Assembly: GCA_964016985.1 (NCBI GenBank)
Contig: OZ024827.1
Coordinates: forward strand, 76,586,335 to 76,650,334
Length of the DNA: 64,000 nt
Origin: Anodontia alba
Taxonomy: Eukaryota; Mollusca; Bivalvia; Lucinida; Lucinidae
Reading direction: 5' to 3'
The stretch's first letter is position 1; every line of letters starts with the position of its first letter. Both the position numbers and the translations under genes were made by a program. Positions 1 through 10,503 of the stretch are shown here, in pieces. The notes beneath the pieces are model-generated. The model was given only the letters and a program-made list of their open reading frames with translations, was not told where the DNA came from and searched no databases.

Positions 1-28
1 CCCTACTCAGCATGTGGGAAAAGTTTCA

Positions 29-176
29 GCAGACGACATTTTGAAATGCTTTTTTCCCAGAAAATAGGATTTGATATTTCGTGCAAATTATCTCCATAGG
101 AGATAATTTGCATGAGCTATCAAATCTTATCCACTGGAAAAAAATAGAAAAAAGATAATAACTATGTCGTCTGCTG
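29..176. repeat. FB-C foldback repeat, copy 1
   Basis: Inverted repeat with CAGCAGACGACATTTTGAAA at one end and GTCGTCTGCTG at the other. The arms pair through an A/T-rich stretch to a small loop near 97-103 (tctccATAGGAGA). The same ends and core (AAAATAGGATTTGACATTTC) recur at 10.5, 16.9, 17.1, 19.0, 36.6 and 45.0 kb, so this is a dispersed family rather than a chance hairpin. No coding sequence. Non-autonomous foldback/MITE-like; the transposase family is unknown. Confidence 0.75.
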
Positions 177-417
177 AGTTTGCATAGAGGCTGGTATAGG
201 TTAACTTAGCAATATTGCTAATTCAAGTATTTTTTTCCCCAATTCTAAGGGGTCCTAATTTCAAAAATGCTGAAAAGGGACACTGAAGTCACAGCTCCTA
301 ATAATACCGTATCTATGCTAAATACTGGGACACCTAAACTCCCTAGCTTTCTTTTCCTAACATTTTATTATGTCCATTTTACTACCTGCTGACGCGTCTA
401 GGAACACTGGTTGAGTG

Positions 418-487
418 GCAAACATTGTAGACCCTGATCAGACGCCGCGTCCGTCCGTGGTATCTGATCATGGTCTACACTGTTTGC
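418..487. repeat. FB-B hairpin repeat, copy 1
   Basis: About 70-bp imperfect hairpin starting GCAAACATTGTAGACCCTGA and ending with the complement (TCTACACTGTTTGC). This is the commonest small repeat of the first 35 kb. Copies share the GCAAACAGTGTAGACC end, and the loop often carries a GACGCCGC/GCGGCGTC stem. Function unknown; probably a mobile hairpin or MITE core. Confidence 0.8.
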
Positions 488-843
488 TTAGGCCCGTCTG
501 TCCCAATGAGTAATAACAGCAACTGCTCATCTTCATACATATTTCACGCAATTTGATTGGTTGAGGAAAGGTTTTACACTTCAATAAAATCCACAGCAGG
601 TATCAGCCAGCTCTATTTTCCTTCCGCCATCTAAAATGACTGACACCTTTTTTTGCCCATTTGTATCATTTTAATGGCAAAGTTGGAAGTATAAGGAATG
701 AATTATTATTTTTTGTGGATTTTAGCAATATGTAAACTTCGGCGAATCACTCACAAACGTAACATAAAGACCTTCGGGCTTTATCCAATTTGTGACTGAT
801 TAGTTGGAGAGTACACAACGATATATTTCACAAAAATAGATTT

Positions 844-1083
844 CATTTCGAAAACAAGCCTATTCAAATATACTGAAAATTTTACCACCAAAAATTGAAA
901 CTTTTCAGATAAAAATTCTGATATTCTTCATATTTCGGCTCAAAACATTGACTATGGGTACTCATAATCTATGTTTTGGGGCAGAAATAAGAAAAATAAT
1001 GTATACTCATGTAAACCCCAGTTTTACTATATGAAAAAGGGGTTTTAAGGGGGTCACAATTATATAGGCATGTTCTCGTGCTG
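844..1083. mobile_element. FB-A MITE/foldback, copy 1 (core deleted)
   Basis: Begins CATTTCGAAAACAAGCCTAT and ends ATAGGCATGTTCTCGTGCTG, the two ends of a family of about 275 bp found 14 times here. Between the ends are the family blocks: TCAGATAAAAA, the ATAGATTGTGGGTACTC-type stem and CCCCAGTTTTACTATAT. The central GC-rich stem (AACCGCCTCG/CGAGGCGGTT) is missing, so this copy lost its hairpin core. No ORF. Confidence 0.8.
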
Positions 1084-1127
1084 CTTTCCTATAGCGTAAA
1101 TACGGTAGTAAAAACGACATGTCTTAC

Positions 1128-1344
1128 CACTATTTTCATAAAGCAAGGGGCATTCGCTTTCACTTTTGGTGAAATCTCGCAGAGAAATCTCCTCATCCTC
1201 GTCAGACGACCAGCACACCGACGGAACCAGACTGACAGACCTGTATTCTTTGACTGGTATCGCACTCCTAGCCCGGGTCTCTCTGTCCACTGCCTTCACG
1301 CTTTCCCCGCGCCATAAGGCATGCATGAGTGAGGACCAAATCAT
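1128..1344 (-). CDS. Candidate protein-coding exon, unknown product
   Basis: A GC-richer island with an open minus-strand frame that can start at Met 1344. It contains an acidic patch (WSSDEDEEISLRDF) and ends at a good donor (AATAGTG then GTAAGA) near 1127. The amino-acid mix looks more protein-like than the surrounding A/T-rich frames. No clear acceptor precedes it, so it would be a first exon or a false positive; CCAAT/ATTGG motifs lie just upstream at about 1,345-1,400. No family recognised. An RNA read crossing position 1127 would settle it. Confidence 0.3.
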
Positions 1345-1628
1345 TGGCGATCCAGGATTGGATCAAGGCAATGCCAGATGTCCAATCAAAATCAAGCGTT
1401 CGAAAAATCAAGACACCTTTTTTAAACTTTTCTAATAAGTCTTCTGCTGTACACATTAAACTCAGAATTCTTTCGAATCTTTATTTCATAAAAGAAATTA
1501 ACAAATTGAAGATTAACGTCTGTTTCATCTTGAGAGGTTGAATTCGGATAAGCTAAGTTTCTGTCCGACAATATATTTGTATGCCTTGTTTAACCCTTCT
1601 CTTGCTGAACATGACATGACCTGTCTTA

Positions 1629-1696
1629 GCAAACAGTGTAGATCCAGATCAGTTGGCTTCTTCAGAAGTCAACTGATCTGGAGCTGCACTGTTTGT
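1629..1696. repeat. FB-B hairpin repeat, copy 2
   Basis: Hairpin from GCAAACAGTGTAGATCCAGA to CTGCACTGTTTG. The inner stem here is AGTTGGCTTC/GAAGTCAACT instead of the usual GACGCCGC, so the loop stem varies between copies while the outer ends stay constant. Confidence 0.8.
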
Positions 1697-1835
1697 CATT
1701 AAATATGTGAAATTCTATCAAAAACCCGGATCAAGTAATCTGATTGGTTGGAAATTAGAAGTGGGGTGGCATCTTAAATTATTCAGCATGACAAGGATTA
1801 ATAGGGTTTGACGTTTTATTCAAATCGTGTATGAA

Positions 1836-1976
1836 ATGAGCCGGGGCACAGCATTTCCTACAAGAATGCACATGCGCCCCTCGAAGACTCAGATCGGATG
1901 CGCAGGCTGATCTGAGTTTTCGTTGGGTGCACATATCTGGTAGGAAAATGCTGTGCCCCGTCTCATATGTCAGTTC
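1836..1976. repeat. FB-E hairpin, long copy
   Basis: A nearly perfect 140-bp hairpin. The arm ATGAGCCGGGGCACAGCATT pairs with AATGCTGTGCCCCGTCTCAT. The inner part is the FB-E core GAAGACTCAGATC, GATGCGCAGGCT, GATCTGAGTTTTC. Other FB-E copies keep the core but have different or shorter outer arms. Confidence 0.8.
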
Positions 1977-2004
1977 ATGTCCGTCTTATATGTCATTTCA
2001 TATG

Positions 2005-2085
2005 TGACTGGATAAACTTGGCAGATTTTCCGCCATTCTTTTGAACAAGGGGGATAACTTTTATGACTTCCTGTGTAGTCTTATA
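2005..2085. repeat. FB-D repeat, half copy
   Basis: Matches the left arm of FB-D (GGCAGATTTTCCGCCATT, then GGGGATAACTT and ACTTCCTGTGTAG). The GAATTTGCTCCC hairpin and the right arm are absent. Confidence 0.6.
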
Positions 2086-2122
2086 CAGAGTTGCGTGAAT
2101 TCTTACTATTAGCAAGTCGGTT

Positions 2123-2393
2123 CATTAAGAAAACATGCCTATTCAAATATATTGAAAATTTCACCTCCAAAAACTGAAAATTTTCAGATAAAAAACTCTT
2201 ATATTTTTTTCATATTTCTGCTCTAAACATAGATTGTGGGTACTCGTTAGAACCGCCTCGGTTCTAACGAGTACCCACAATCTATGTTTTTGAGCAAAAA
2301 TAAGAACAATAATGTATATCCCTGCAAACCCCAGTTTTACTATATAAAAGTGGGGTTTAAAGGGTCAAAATTATATAGGCATTTTTCGTGATG
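2123..2393. mobile_element. FB-A MITE/foldback, copy 2
   Basis: Complete copy with ends CATTAAGAAAACATGCCTAT and a shortened AGGCATTTTTCGTGATG. The middle is the perfect hairpin CTCGTTAGAACCGCCTCGG and its complement, flanked by CCACAATCTATGTTT. The right block CCCCAGTTTTACTATATAAA identifies the orientation. No ORF; non-autonomous. Confidence 0.85.
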
Positions 2394-3047
2394 TACATCA
2401 TTTCACCCATAATCACAACTGCAGCTGACGGCAATTTTTTTTTTTTTTTTGTATTTGTAGAGAAAATAAGGCTTGATATTCCATGTGAATCGTCTGCCTA
2501 GCTGTGGAGTGTAACTTCACAAACTTTACATTGAAGTGGAATCCATCTTAGTAGTATATCAAGCGCTTTGTGTGACTCAGATTAACTTTACCGCCTGTGT
2601 TCCTTAAATGAGGTAACATGGAAGTGGTGCCTCTAAACACCCAAAGCACCCTAAACACCCCATGACTACCTGCTAATGTCACAGACTTCACACCAGGCTG
2701 TACACTCAGATTATGCACGTTGCATCCCGCGACCCCTCCCCTAAGACTGAATGACTGCTAGATAATCAGTTACCTATTCTAATTCTGAAAAAAGGCAGAA
2801 TAAAACTAGATCTCACTCCTTCAAGTCCAAATGCAAAAACGGATTTACATAGAACGGTCTCAGCTTGGGATGGTCTTACGACTGTAACTGGCTCTGCTGA
2901 GACAGTTGATGGGTTTAAGGCAAAAGAGATGTTGTTTTATTACCGGGGATATGGGATACTATGATTAATTTCAGGGATATTGTTTTTTTGTTTTGTTTTT
3001 TGTTTTTTCTTAAAAAAAGTTGCTGTTTTTTTTTTCTTAAAAAAAGT

Positions 3048-3082
<35 letters not shown>

Positions 3083-3500
3083 ATTAGAATAGTGAGAAAA
3101 AAAAAACAACAAAAAAATTCTAGAATCCTAAGTCATAGAGGTGCTCTAACTATGGAAGAAAATCTCTCTCTATATATATAAGATAAGACATTTCAACCCG
3201 TACATCTACTTGATGGCAAGTAAAAGCTTTTTCTGTCTGTATTTTATGCTGGTAATTTCAGGGATATTTTTGCTTACTTTAAAGGATAGTGGATATTTAG
3301 AAAAATCAATTATGGAGATATTTGCTCGTTTACTTCGAGGGATACGGGATACTGGTACCCCAGCAATATACAAGCCTCTTAAATGGACTTAATAAAATTT
3401 AGGTGGAGTATGGTTAGAAGCAAAGGAGTTCGAATACTCAGGGAAAAATTATCATAGCGCAAGATAAGAGGGGTATTCAAATAATATTTATCCAATTTTT
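2394..3500. other. Gene-free stretch with homopolymer tracts
   Basis: No gene seen. It contains an FB-C half copy near 2,415-2,480 (GACGGC, T run, AGAAAATAAGG, GAATCGTCTGCC) and A/T homopolymer tracts at about 2,980-3,110, including an A run at 3,054-3,081 preceded by two TTTTTTCTTAAAAAAA mirror blocks. The short open frame at 3,210-3,392 has no recognisable content. Confidence 0.6.
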
Positions 3501-3504
3501 TCAT

Positions 3505-3582
3505 AAAAGCATATGTTGTGGGCACTCATTAGAAGCGCCTCATTGAGGCGCTTCTAATGAATATCACAACATATGTTTTTAA
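3505..3582. repeat. FB-F hairpin, copy 1
   Basis: Hairpin CATATGTTGTGGGCACTCAT, AGAAGCGCCTC, then the complement ending ACAACATATG. Resembles the FB-A core in layout (GTGGGTACTC plus a GCCTC/GAGGC tip) but has different outer sequence, so the two families may be related. Confidence 0.75.
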
Positions 3583-3836
3583 TGAGAAATAAGAAATATA
3601 TATCATTTTTATCTGTTGACAAAGACATCTTATCTGGAGCTATACGGTAAATACACCACAAACGTATAGAAATTTAAGGCAACTGCCCCCCACTCACCCC
3701 CATCCCATCCCCACGCCTGGGAATGGCTCTCATACCAGAGGCCCACAGTGTCGTGTTCAGAGCGCTTCTGATCTGTCTTTTCATTGTTTTCTCTGTACGG
3801 TAATCCATTCATTCCTTAAGAGGGCAAACGAAGGCC

Positions 3837-3895
3837 CTGATCAGACTTCATCATGCACAGGCTGATCTGGACCTTTGGTTGCCAGCATATGGCAT
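3837..3895. repeat. FB-E repeat, degenerate copy
   Basis: CGAAGGCCCTGATCAGACTT, ATGCACAGGCTGATCTGGACCTT: the FB-E core with one weakened arm. Short, no coding potential. Confidence 0.55.
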
Positions 3896-3942
3896 AAGGC
3901 CTTCGAGTTTCCTCGCGTCAGGCAACGCCATATTTATTTTAC

Positions 3943-4220
3943 CATTACGAAAACATGCCTATTCAAATATATAGAAAACTTCACCTCTAAAAACTGAAAA
4001 TTTTCAGATAAAAAACTCTGATATTTTTCTTATTTCTGCTCAAAACATAGATTGTGGGTACTCGTTAGAACCGCCTCAGCGAGGCGGTTCTAACGAGAAC
4101 CACAATCTATGTTTTTGAGCAGAAATAAGAAAAATAATGTATACCCTTATAAACCCCAGTTTTACTATATAAAAGTGGGGTTTAAGGGGGTCAACATTAT
4201 ATAGGCATGTTTTCGTGATG
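3943..4220. mobile_element. FB-A MITE/foldback, copy 3
   Basis: Complete 278-bp copy from CATTACGAAAACATGCCTAT to ATAGGCATGTTTTCGTGATG, with the intact core AACCGCCTCAGCGAGGCGGT. A good reference copy for the family consensus. Confidence 0.9.
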
Positions 4221-4304
4221 TTTTGTTCTGTTTTAACCCTTAAAACGCTAAGCATAATTTTAGTTGATGATATTTATTTTTTTATTATATTTTTTTCAGA
4301 TAAA

Positions 4305-4555
4305 ATAAGACTACATTTCGTTCGCAGACGATTCACACGAAATGTCAATCCTTATTTTTTAGAGAAAACAGACTGGACATTTCATATGAATCACAGGGAA
4401 TATCAAGCCTCAATTTCTCTACAATTAAAATACAAGAAACTCATAGTAAGAGATTTTTTTTTTGGTTATGATAGAAAGGACTCTTTTGGTTAATGTGATA
4501 ATCTATCCAGATTAACCTATTCAGTGAAAAAAACCTCGAAATGCCGTCTGCTGCA
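4305..4555. repeat. FB-C repeat, degenerate copy
   Basis: Carries GATTCACACGAAATGTCAAT, AGAGAAAACAGACTGGACAT and a terminal GCCGTCTGCTGCAG. The palindrome is eroded, and the TTTAACCCTTAAAACGCTAA segment common next to FB-C copies lies upstream (about 4,230). Confidence 0.5.
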
Positions 4556-5290
4556 GTTGTGGTTAGCGCTTGAGGAGTAAGAATTTTGCTTTGTCAATGT
4601 TCTGTTGCGGTCCCGTGTATGAAACCAGCCGGGGGAACCAGTTACTTTAAGCCGACCAAAAAGGAGCCTAAGACAGCGTTATATACTGTATAATAAATAA
4701 ATAAATAAATATTTTACTATAAGTTACTTCTTGTCAAATATTTCAGAAGAATACCAAATAAAAATCAACATTTGCTGCAATCCATATCGGTCCGTACGAA
4801 TTGCTAAGAACCAAGCCATGTTTCACCCAATCAAACATACACGGTATATATGTAGCGGCCTGAAAATAGCCCTTCCGAAAGAACCTCACGTCTCAATCAA
4901 TTGCCAGATTTTGTGTCACAGTCAATTTCCATTTTATCAATATGACGAAATCCCACTGCGTCTTTATATGTCACTTTTGTACATCCTATCAATCCGATCT
5001 CTTTATATACAGCGAGAGATATCCATCCACTTACAAAATAATCCTTCAGAAAACCTTATTTATGTGTCTACATTGTGTATCTGCCGACAAGTAGTTCTCT
5101 GTATCTCCTCCATATTCCAATATTATAATCATTTCAACCGCCACTCAGAAAAATCGACCGCCAAAATCTCAATACCGTCTGCTATATATGCCTTATCGGT
5201 AACTAAAGCGACGGCCTTTTATAGACTTGATGGTTGAGTTCGATTTTTTGAAGATAACTGTGCAGCAAAGTCAAAAACCGTACCTTCGGA
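4556..5290. other. Gene-free A/T-rich stretch
   Basis: No gene supported. A 168-codon open frame (4,731-5,237, plus) is long for this composition, but its content is a compositional mix of Ile, Ser, Tyr and Leu with no domain, no Kozak-like start and no splice context. A short (AAAT)n tract occurs at about 4,692-4,710. Confidence 0.5.
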
Positions 5291-5294
5291 CATG

Positions 5295-5372
5295 TGTGCC
5301 CAGCGAAGATTCAGATCAGCCTGCGCTTTCGCGCAGTCTGATCTGTATCTTCGCTTGGCAATTTTTGAATAG
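5295..5372. repeat. FB-E hairpin, paired copy a
   Basis: TGCCCAGCGAAGATTCAGAT, CAGCCTGCGCTTTCGCGCAG, TCTGATCTGTATCTTCGC: hairpin with a GCGC tip. A second copy begins about 20 bp downstream. Confidence 0.8.
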
Positions 5373-5389
5373 TTAAGGATGTACATGGT

Positions 5390-5475
5390 CTTCATGCGGA
5401 CAACGAAGACTCTGATCAGACTGCGCGGATGCGCAGGCTGATCTGAGTCTTCGTTGGGCGTACATGTGAGAAGGT
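5390..5475. repeat. FB-E hairpin, paired copy b
   Basis: GAAGACTCTGATCAGACTGC, GCGGATGCGC, AGGCTGATCTGAGTCTTCGT: hairpin followed by TACATGTGAGAAGGTACATT, an outer block also present next to the 11.5-kb copy. Two different FB-E subtypes in tandem suggest the family travels as a pair. Confidence 0.8.
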
Positions 5476-5870
5476 ACATTATCTCACGTGACTACTCATT
5501 TGTTGCATTCTCTGCACGCAGAATAAAGTAATTTTCTCAGAGCAAAACGGACCGTCATTTTTTCTCAGAATGTAAATCGCCTGTTTTATGTCTTATCAGC
5601 AAGAATGGGCCCGAAATGGTAAAAAGCAGACTCTCCTGATCAATAGTTTCATGGTAAATAAAATGGCACACTGTATAACTTGGGATGGTATAGCGGTATG
5701 GTCACAAAGTTTGGTACGACCTGTGGGACGAAATCATGCACCAGGCCACGCGACCGAACCAAGCGATCAGACCACTCTAACAACAAATGTGCAGGAAAAG
5801 CCACAATCACAGAACACAGCCTACGTATGGCACCAAAAGGAAGAGAAGACAAAAAAAAAACAAAAACCAA

Positions 5871-5899
5871 AAGAAGAAGAAGAAGAAGAAGAAGAAGAA
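5871..5899 (+). repeat. (GAA)n microsatellite
   Basis: About nine GAA units inside an A-rich purine strand. It creates Lys/Glu-rich open frames on plus and Leu/Phe-rich frames on minus that are not genes. Confidence 0.9.
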
Positions 5900-5998
5900 A
5901 AAAAAAGAACAACAGAAAAAACGAAGCGAGCAGCAACAAGGACCACATAGAAAGAACAACACTAGAACCACAGCCCTAAGACGGTCACATGTTGACGG

Positions 5999-6297
5999 TC
6001 AGCTGTAAAGTGGTTTCCGCCCTCCACTTGCAAGCGGAAGATTAGGGTTCGAATCCCGCTCAGGTCGAGAAAATTTTAGACCATTAGTGTACCTAACGCA
6101 TACTCGGCATGCCCTGGGTCGAGCATAAAGAGGACAGTGAGGCGTTTGGTGACAAGCGGCACCAAGTCTGCATGTGTGAACCATGAAAACAAAGCCGTAG
6201 AAACACATATACATAACATTTGCCTCGGCCTCCATGTGCCTCGGGTGTCTGGTAGCGTTAAAAATGTGCATAACAACAACAAACATGAATTCAGCTG
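5999..6297 (+). mobile_element. SINE family S2, copy a (tRNA-derived), with TSD
   Basis: tRNA-like head with a clear Pol III B box (GGGTTCGAATCC, about 6,044-6,055), a body with GACAGTGAGGCGTTTGG and a tail of AACAACAACAAAC. The body matches the 28.97-kb copy over its whole length (CATACTCG, GTGCCCTGG, AGCGGCACCAAG, GGTGTCTGGTAG). It is flanked by TCAGCTG at 5,999-6,005 and 6,291-6,297, a 7-bp probable target duplication. The head is about 10 nt shorter than in copy b. Confidence 0.75.
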
Positions 6298-6343
6298 CAG
6301 AGTTTTAAACTTTTCAACCTGGCAGACCAAAACAGATACCTGA

Positions 6344-6408
6344 GCAAACTGTAGATCCTAATGAGACAGCTCGTAACGAGCCGTCTCAACAGGATCTGCA
6401 TTGTTTGC
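6344..6408. repeat. FB-B hairpin, copy 3 (GAGACGGCTC subtype)
   Basis: GCAAACTGTAGATCCTAATG, then AGACAGCTCGTAACGAGCCG and the complement ending ATTGTTTGCC. The inner stem is GAGACxGCTC, the same subtype as at 23.0 and 30.7 kb. Confidence 0.75.
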
Positions 6409-6504
6409 CATTCTGTTCTTGATTACAACTGTTACATTTTGGCAGCAACAGATGGAAGAGTGTATTTCAGAAACTCAGAGTTGAAAGGGAATATCTGCAC
6501 AAAA

Positions 6505-6575
6505 ACAACACGCATGGATTCAGCTGCAAAGTTTTAATGCATTTAAACTTTGCAGCTGAATCCATGCGTGTTGTT
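6505..6575. repeat. Near-perfect 33-bp-arm hairpin
   Basis: ACAACACGCATGGATTCAGC and on to AAAGTTTTAA, loop TGCA, then the complement; about 32 of 33 positions pair. The ATTCAGCTGCAxAGTTTT end also occurs at 6,289-6,306, so this is another dispersed hairpin unit. Confidence 0.8.
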
Positions 6576-6722
6576 ACTGAATGGCCCTCGTAAGTTACAC
6601 CAGCAAATCATGTCTCTGGACATGTAAATGTTTAGCGGATGACAGAGCGGAAGTCTGTCGTAGGAAAAGCAATTTCCTTCTGGCGTGTGATTTGTCAGTT
6701 TGTCTTAGATATAGTTAGAGAA

Positions 6723-6723
<1 letters not shown>

Positions 6724-6818
<95 letters not shown>

Positions 6819-6819
6819 C

Positions 6820-6895
<76 letters not shown>
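6724..6895 (+). repeat. Compound (AC)n-(GA)n microsatellite
   Basis: About 48 AC dinucleotides followed by about 36 GA dinucleotides, with one CG interruption and one AAGA interruption at the junction. The reading frames through it are low complexity, not protein. Confidence 0.97.
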
Positions 6896-6896
<1 letters not shown>

Positions 6897-8347
6897 AATC
6901 GATATGATGTATGCCAGGGTTCGATTACTATGTCAAGCTTCTGCTCTGAATAAACTCTCCCACACTATATATTGGAAGAATCCATTTTCGATTTTAGATA
7001 TTTCAGTCTTTATTATACAGATATTCCTAAAGAAAAATGGTTGAACCATTTGCAAACAATGGAGACCCTAATCAGACGCCGCGTCATCCTGAGGAGTATG
7101 ATTATCGACCGATTCGAAGCCGATGTCGATAATTATTTACCGAAGGGTGACATGTTTTACCATCGCCCTCTCAGGAATGTAATATTTATTTTTATTATAC
7201 CGAACCGTTTGCGCACCCTCTGCTGCGCATGTGATATTCTTTCTTTCTCCTTTTTTTTTTTTTTTTTTTTTTTTTCTTTTGCCATTTGGAATTAGTAGAA
7301 AATTTCACACTCAGGCATATGGGGATTTTGTATGAGAATTTCAAGTGAGGTATAATAATAATATATGTCCCACGAATATTAATTTTAGTTCCATTTATAC
7401 TATGACTTTTGACCCTAGTGGTACATCATGCTCATGGTACCAGAACATTACTCACTTATCATAATCATCGAAGAACTGTGTATTTAAGTGTATAATTTGG
7501 ACGTCAGGTGTACTGCGAAGACTAAATAATTGGCAGACGATTTATATGAAATGTCACGCTTATTCTCTCCGAAAAATATACGAGGGTGTAAAAATATAAA
7601 AATGTGGCCTGGTGTGGTTGTGCTTTAAGATGAGCTGTTCGTATTAAAGATATCCAGTTATCTTTATTTTACTATCAAAAACAGAGTTTCGCTAACAATT
7701 TCCCATTAATATTTATTCATTTCTAAAACGAGAAATGTGTTTGTAAAACACTTTGACCCCCCCCCCTCCCACTCCCCACCCCCAACTATACACTTGTCGA
7801 TATAAAATGCCAAAGCTGGAAAGCGGTATAACTGATAAAATTAATCGATTTTTTTTTCAAAAGTTAACCAGTGATCTACTCATCATCTCCAATAAGCTCA
7901 TCAAGTTTCTAGTCCCTAGCTCAAACAGTTTTCGAGATATCTTGCTCACAAAATTTCATTATGGCCTATTGACTTACAATGCATGAGACGAAAACGGGGC
8001 ATATATCCGAACTACAAGTCCTACGGAACTGAAAAAAAAAAAAAAAAAAAAAAAAAAAAGCAAAAAACGGATCTGCTTATTCTCCATCCTTATACCATAT
8101 ATAAAATTTCAAGATCCTCTCTCTGACCGCTCTTGACCGCATGCTAAGCGTGACGAACAGATGAATGAACGAACAGCCCAAAAACTTCGAACTTCTTTGA
8201 ATTTGGGGACTTAATAAGTCCTCTTGAGTAAACGTAATCATTTAATCTAAATCTTTGGACACGTTAACTTCTTACCATACTTGTCCTAAACTGTAAACAA
8301 ATACATTTAACGACTCGTTGACACGTCATAACACTGCTTCATGCGAG
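6896..8347. other. Gene-free stretch, few recognisable repeats
   Basis: No gene seen. Contains half of an FB-B hairpin (7,060-7,085), a T run (about 7,252-7,275), a C-rich patch at 7,757-7,785 and an A run (8,032-8,059). The text between 7,790 and 8,160 looks like an old degenerate dispersed repeat. Confidence 0.5.
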
Positions 8348-8420
8348 GCAAACTGTTATGTGTAGACCCTGATCAGACGCCACCTTCTGTGACGTCTAAT
8401 CCGGGTCTGTACTGTTGGTT
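8348..8420. repeat. FB-B hairpin, copy 4
   Basis: GCAAACTGTTATGTGTAGAC, CTGATCAGACGCCACC, then GACGTCTAATCCGGGTCTG and ACTGTTGG. Arms diverged by several mismatches. Confidence 0.65.
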
Positions 8421-8806
8421 CATGCCTGCCCCAATATTTAGAATATTTAGGGCAAATACGGTTTATACGTTTTGTATTTCACTAAAAAGCACGTTTGAGA
8501 ACTGATTAGAATCGTTTCAGCGAGGCTATATAATTACAAACAATAATCCGCCTATTCAATTTAAAAAAAATAAAAATAAAAAAAAATACAAGGGACATAA
8601 CGTTCTATTGACGAAAGAGAGAGAACCGACGTGAATAGTCTCCCTTACCATCACAGTAAATTCTACAAATACCATTGTGAACCGTGTATGTTATGACCAG
8701 CCTGCCCATTTCCGTAGTGTGGACAGTCTCAGGACCTGCGTAATTTCACAGTCAGATTCTGCGACTAAACCATTAATGCCGCTAACGTCCTACAAACGGG
8801 AATTTG

Positions 8807-8870
8807 ACAGTGTCTATCCTGATCAGACGCCACAGAATGCGGCGTCCGGTCTGGGTCTACACCGTTTGCC
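8807..8870. repeat. FB-B hairpin, copy 5
   Basis: ACAGTGTCTATCCTGATCAG, ACGCCACAGAATGCGGCGTC, then CTGGGTCTACACCGTTTGCC. An open frame of 103 codons spans it (8,677-8,988) but only reads through the repeat. Confidence 0.75.
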
Positions 8871-9073
8871 ATTATATTACCGTTTCGCAATATTAGAAGT
8901 AAAAAAGGCATTTCCTAGACAACATCCCTCCAGAAACACATTGGGCCTCCCGTCTTTCATAATAGAACAGTCCATTGATAATCAATGATTATTAAAATCG
9001 TCACAGTTAGATGTTTCATCGTTTCATTGAAACGTCTGTAGCACAAACACAAAAAGGGCGGATCCAAGGTGAT

Positions 9074-9352
9074 TATCACGAAAACATACCTATATAATTA
9101 TGACCCTCTTAAACCCCACTTTTATATAGTAAAACTGGGGTTTACATGGGTATACATTATTTTTCTTATTTCTGCTCAAAAACATAGATTGTGGGTACTC
9201 GTTAGAACCGCCTCGCCGAGGCGGTTCTAACGAGTATCCACAATCTATGTTTTGAGCAGAAATATGAAAAATATCAGATTTTTTTATCTGAAAATTTTCA
9301 GTTTTTTGAGGTGAAATTTTCTATATATTTGAATAGGCGTGTTTTCGTAATG
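9074..9352. mobile_element. FB-A MITE/foldback, copy 4 (inverted)
   Basis: Full-length copy in reverse orientation, from TCACGAAAACATACCTATAT to GAATAGGCGTGTTTTCGTAA. The core is CTCGTTAGAACCGCCTCGCC and its complement, and the TTATCTGAAAATTTTCAG block is on the right. Confidence 0.9.
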
Positions 9353-9372
9353 GTATTCGAACAATCTACCGA

Positions 9373-9410
9373 GCAAACAGTACAGACCCTGATCAGACGC
9401 CGCAGAACGC
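9373..9410. repeat. FB-B half copy
   Basis: GCAAACAGTACAGACCCTGA, TCAGACGCCGCAGAACGC; the right arm is missing. Only 20 bp from the end of an FB-A copy. Confidence 0.6.
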
Positions 9411-9611
9411 CACTCAGCCAGCAATTTTAGACACGTTCTAAGATTATAAATTGATCTTATTGAAATTTAAAAAAAAAATAAGGCTTGCGAGTATTTTATT
9501 GAGTAGACACGTTACTCAAGCTGAACTTTTGAGTAAAAGTGGTGGTGGGGGCTCGACTGAACCCCTCGAACCTCCTATGGATCCGCACTTGCACAAATCC
9601 AAGACGACCAC

Positions 9612-9690
9612 ACGCGTAACCGAAAGGTTAGCACCCCCGACTTCGGACAAGGTCCCGGGTTTGAATCTCGTTGGAGACGGTAATCAGCTC
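9612..9690 (+). mobile_element. tRNA-like segment, probable SINE head fragment
   Basis: GTAACCGAAAGGTTAGCAC resembles a D-arm/A-box region, and CCGGGTTTGAATCTCG about 35 nt later resembles a T-arm/B box. Spacing fits a tRNA, but stems are imperfect and no tail was found. Probably a degraded SINE head, not a working tRNA gene. Confidence 0.35.
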
Positions 9691-9884
9691 ATACCTGTAC
9701 AATCCTTCACTGCATAGAACCGTTTAATATTGCCTTTTCATCATCTCGATAAAACTAAAATACTTTTCTGTTTGGAAGAGATGTAAAGCACACAATCACC
9801 ATTACCATGCCATCTGATGGTTGCCATTCCGGCCGAATCGTTCGTTGCCATATCAAGGCCGCACTATGCGTCTTCGGGCATTTG

Positions 9885-9950
9885 CGGACAGCGAAGGCCC
9901 AGATCAGACTGCGCATAAGCGCAGTCTGATCAGGGCATTCGCTGTCCTCT
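9885..9950. repeat. FB-E hairpin
   Basis: ACAGCGAAGGCCCAGATCAG, ACTGCGC, ATAA, GCGCAGTCTGATCAGGGCAT, TCGCTGT: almost perfect stem with a 4-nt loop. Confidence 0.85.
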
Positions 9951-10126
9951 TAGATGTTCCGAGTATTAGTATACCTTAAAACATATTGCCCTGATCAGAT
10001 TATATGGCTTAGCTGGCGGATATAGAACTTTGTTGTTCGCATACCATGAATATCCCCTTTTTTCAATGCGAAATTCAAAATATTTACATAAATATATCTT
10101 TACTAGATGAAAAAAAATGTATGTAG

Positions 10127-10129
<3 letters not shown>

Positions 10130-10209
<80 letters not shown>

Positions 10210-10210
10210 C

Positions 10211-10268
<58 letters not shown>

Positions 10269-10285
10269 AGAGAGAGAGAGAGACA
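10130..10285 (+). repeat. (GA)n microsatellite with interruptions
   Basis: About 155 bp of AG/GA repeats broken by TCAGAC, GACAG and CTAG interruptions. Low-complexity frames on both strands are not genes. Confidence 0.97.
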
Positions 10286-10503
10286 GAGTTTTGGAAACAA
10301 ATGAATCCCATAAATACGCTAAATCTTCGGACATCTTATTCCTTACCATACTTGACCTGATATTTGGACAAGCTATTATTCTTATGTTCTGTGGCGTCTT
10401 ATTTGAGTCTGCACTGTTTGCTCAGACAGTCAGTCTCAGTACATAGGGTTATTACGACAGCACACAGACTTTCTTAACCCTTAAAGCGCCAACTTTGTAA
10501 CTG

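Noticed and set aside
4731..5237. 168-codon plus-strand open frame
   Set aside because: Long for the region, but no domain, start context or splice signals, and the composition follows the A/T background.
6639..6953. Thr/His and Arg/Glu-rich open frames
   Set aside because: Translations of the (AC)n-(GA)n microsatellite; same verdict for 10,107-10,304, 26,860-27,057, 58,587-58,913 and 61,276-61,522.
7130..7250. Short inverted pair ATTATCGACC/GATGTCGATAAT
   Set aside because: About 12-bp arms with mismatches and no relatives in the window; within chance expectation.
9612..9690. Functional tRNA gene
   Set aside because: Stems are imperfect and no clean acceptor stem could be drawn; more likely a SINE head.
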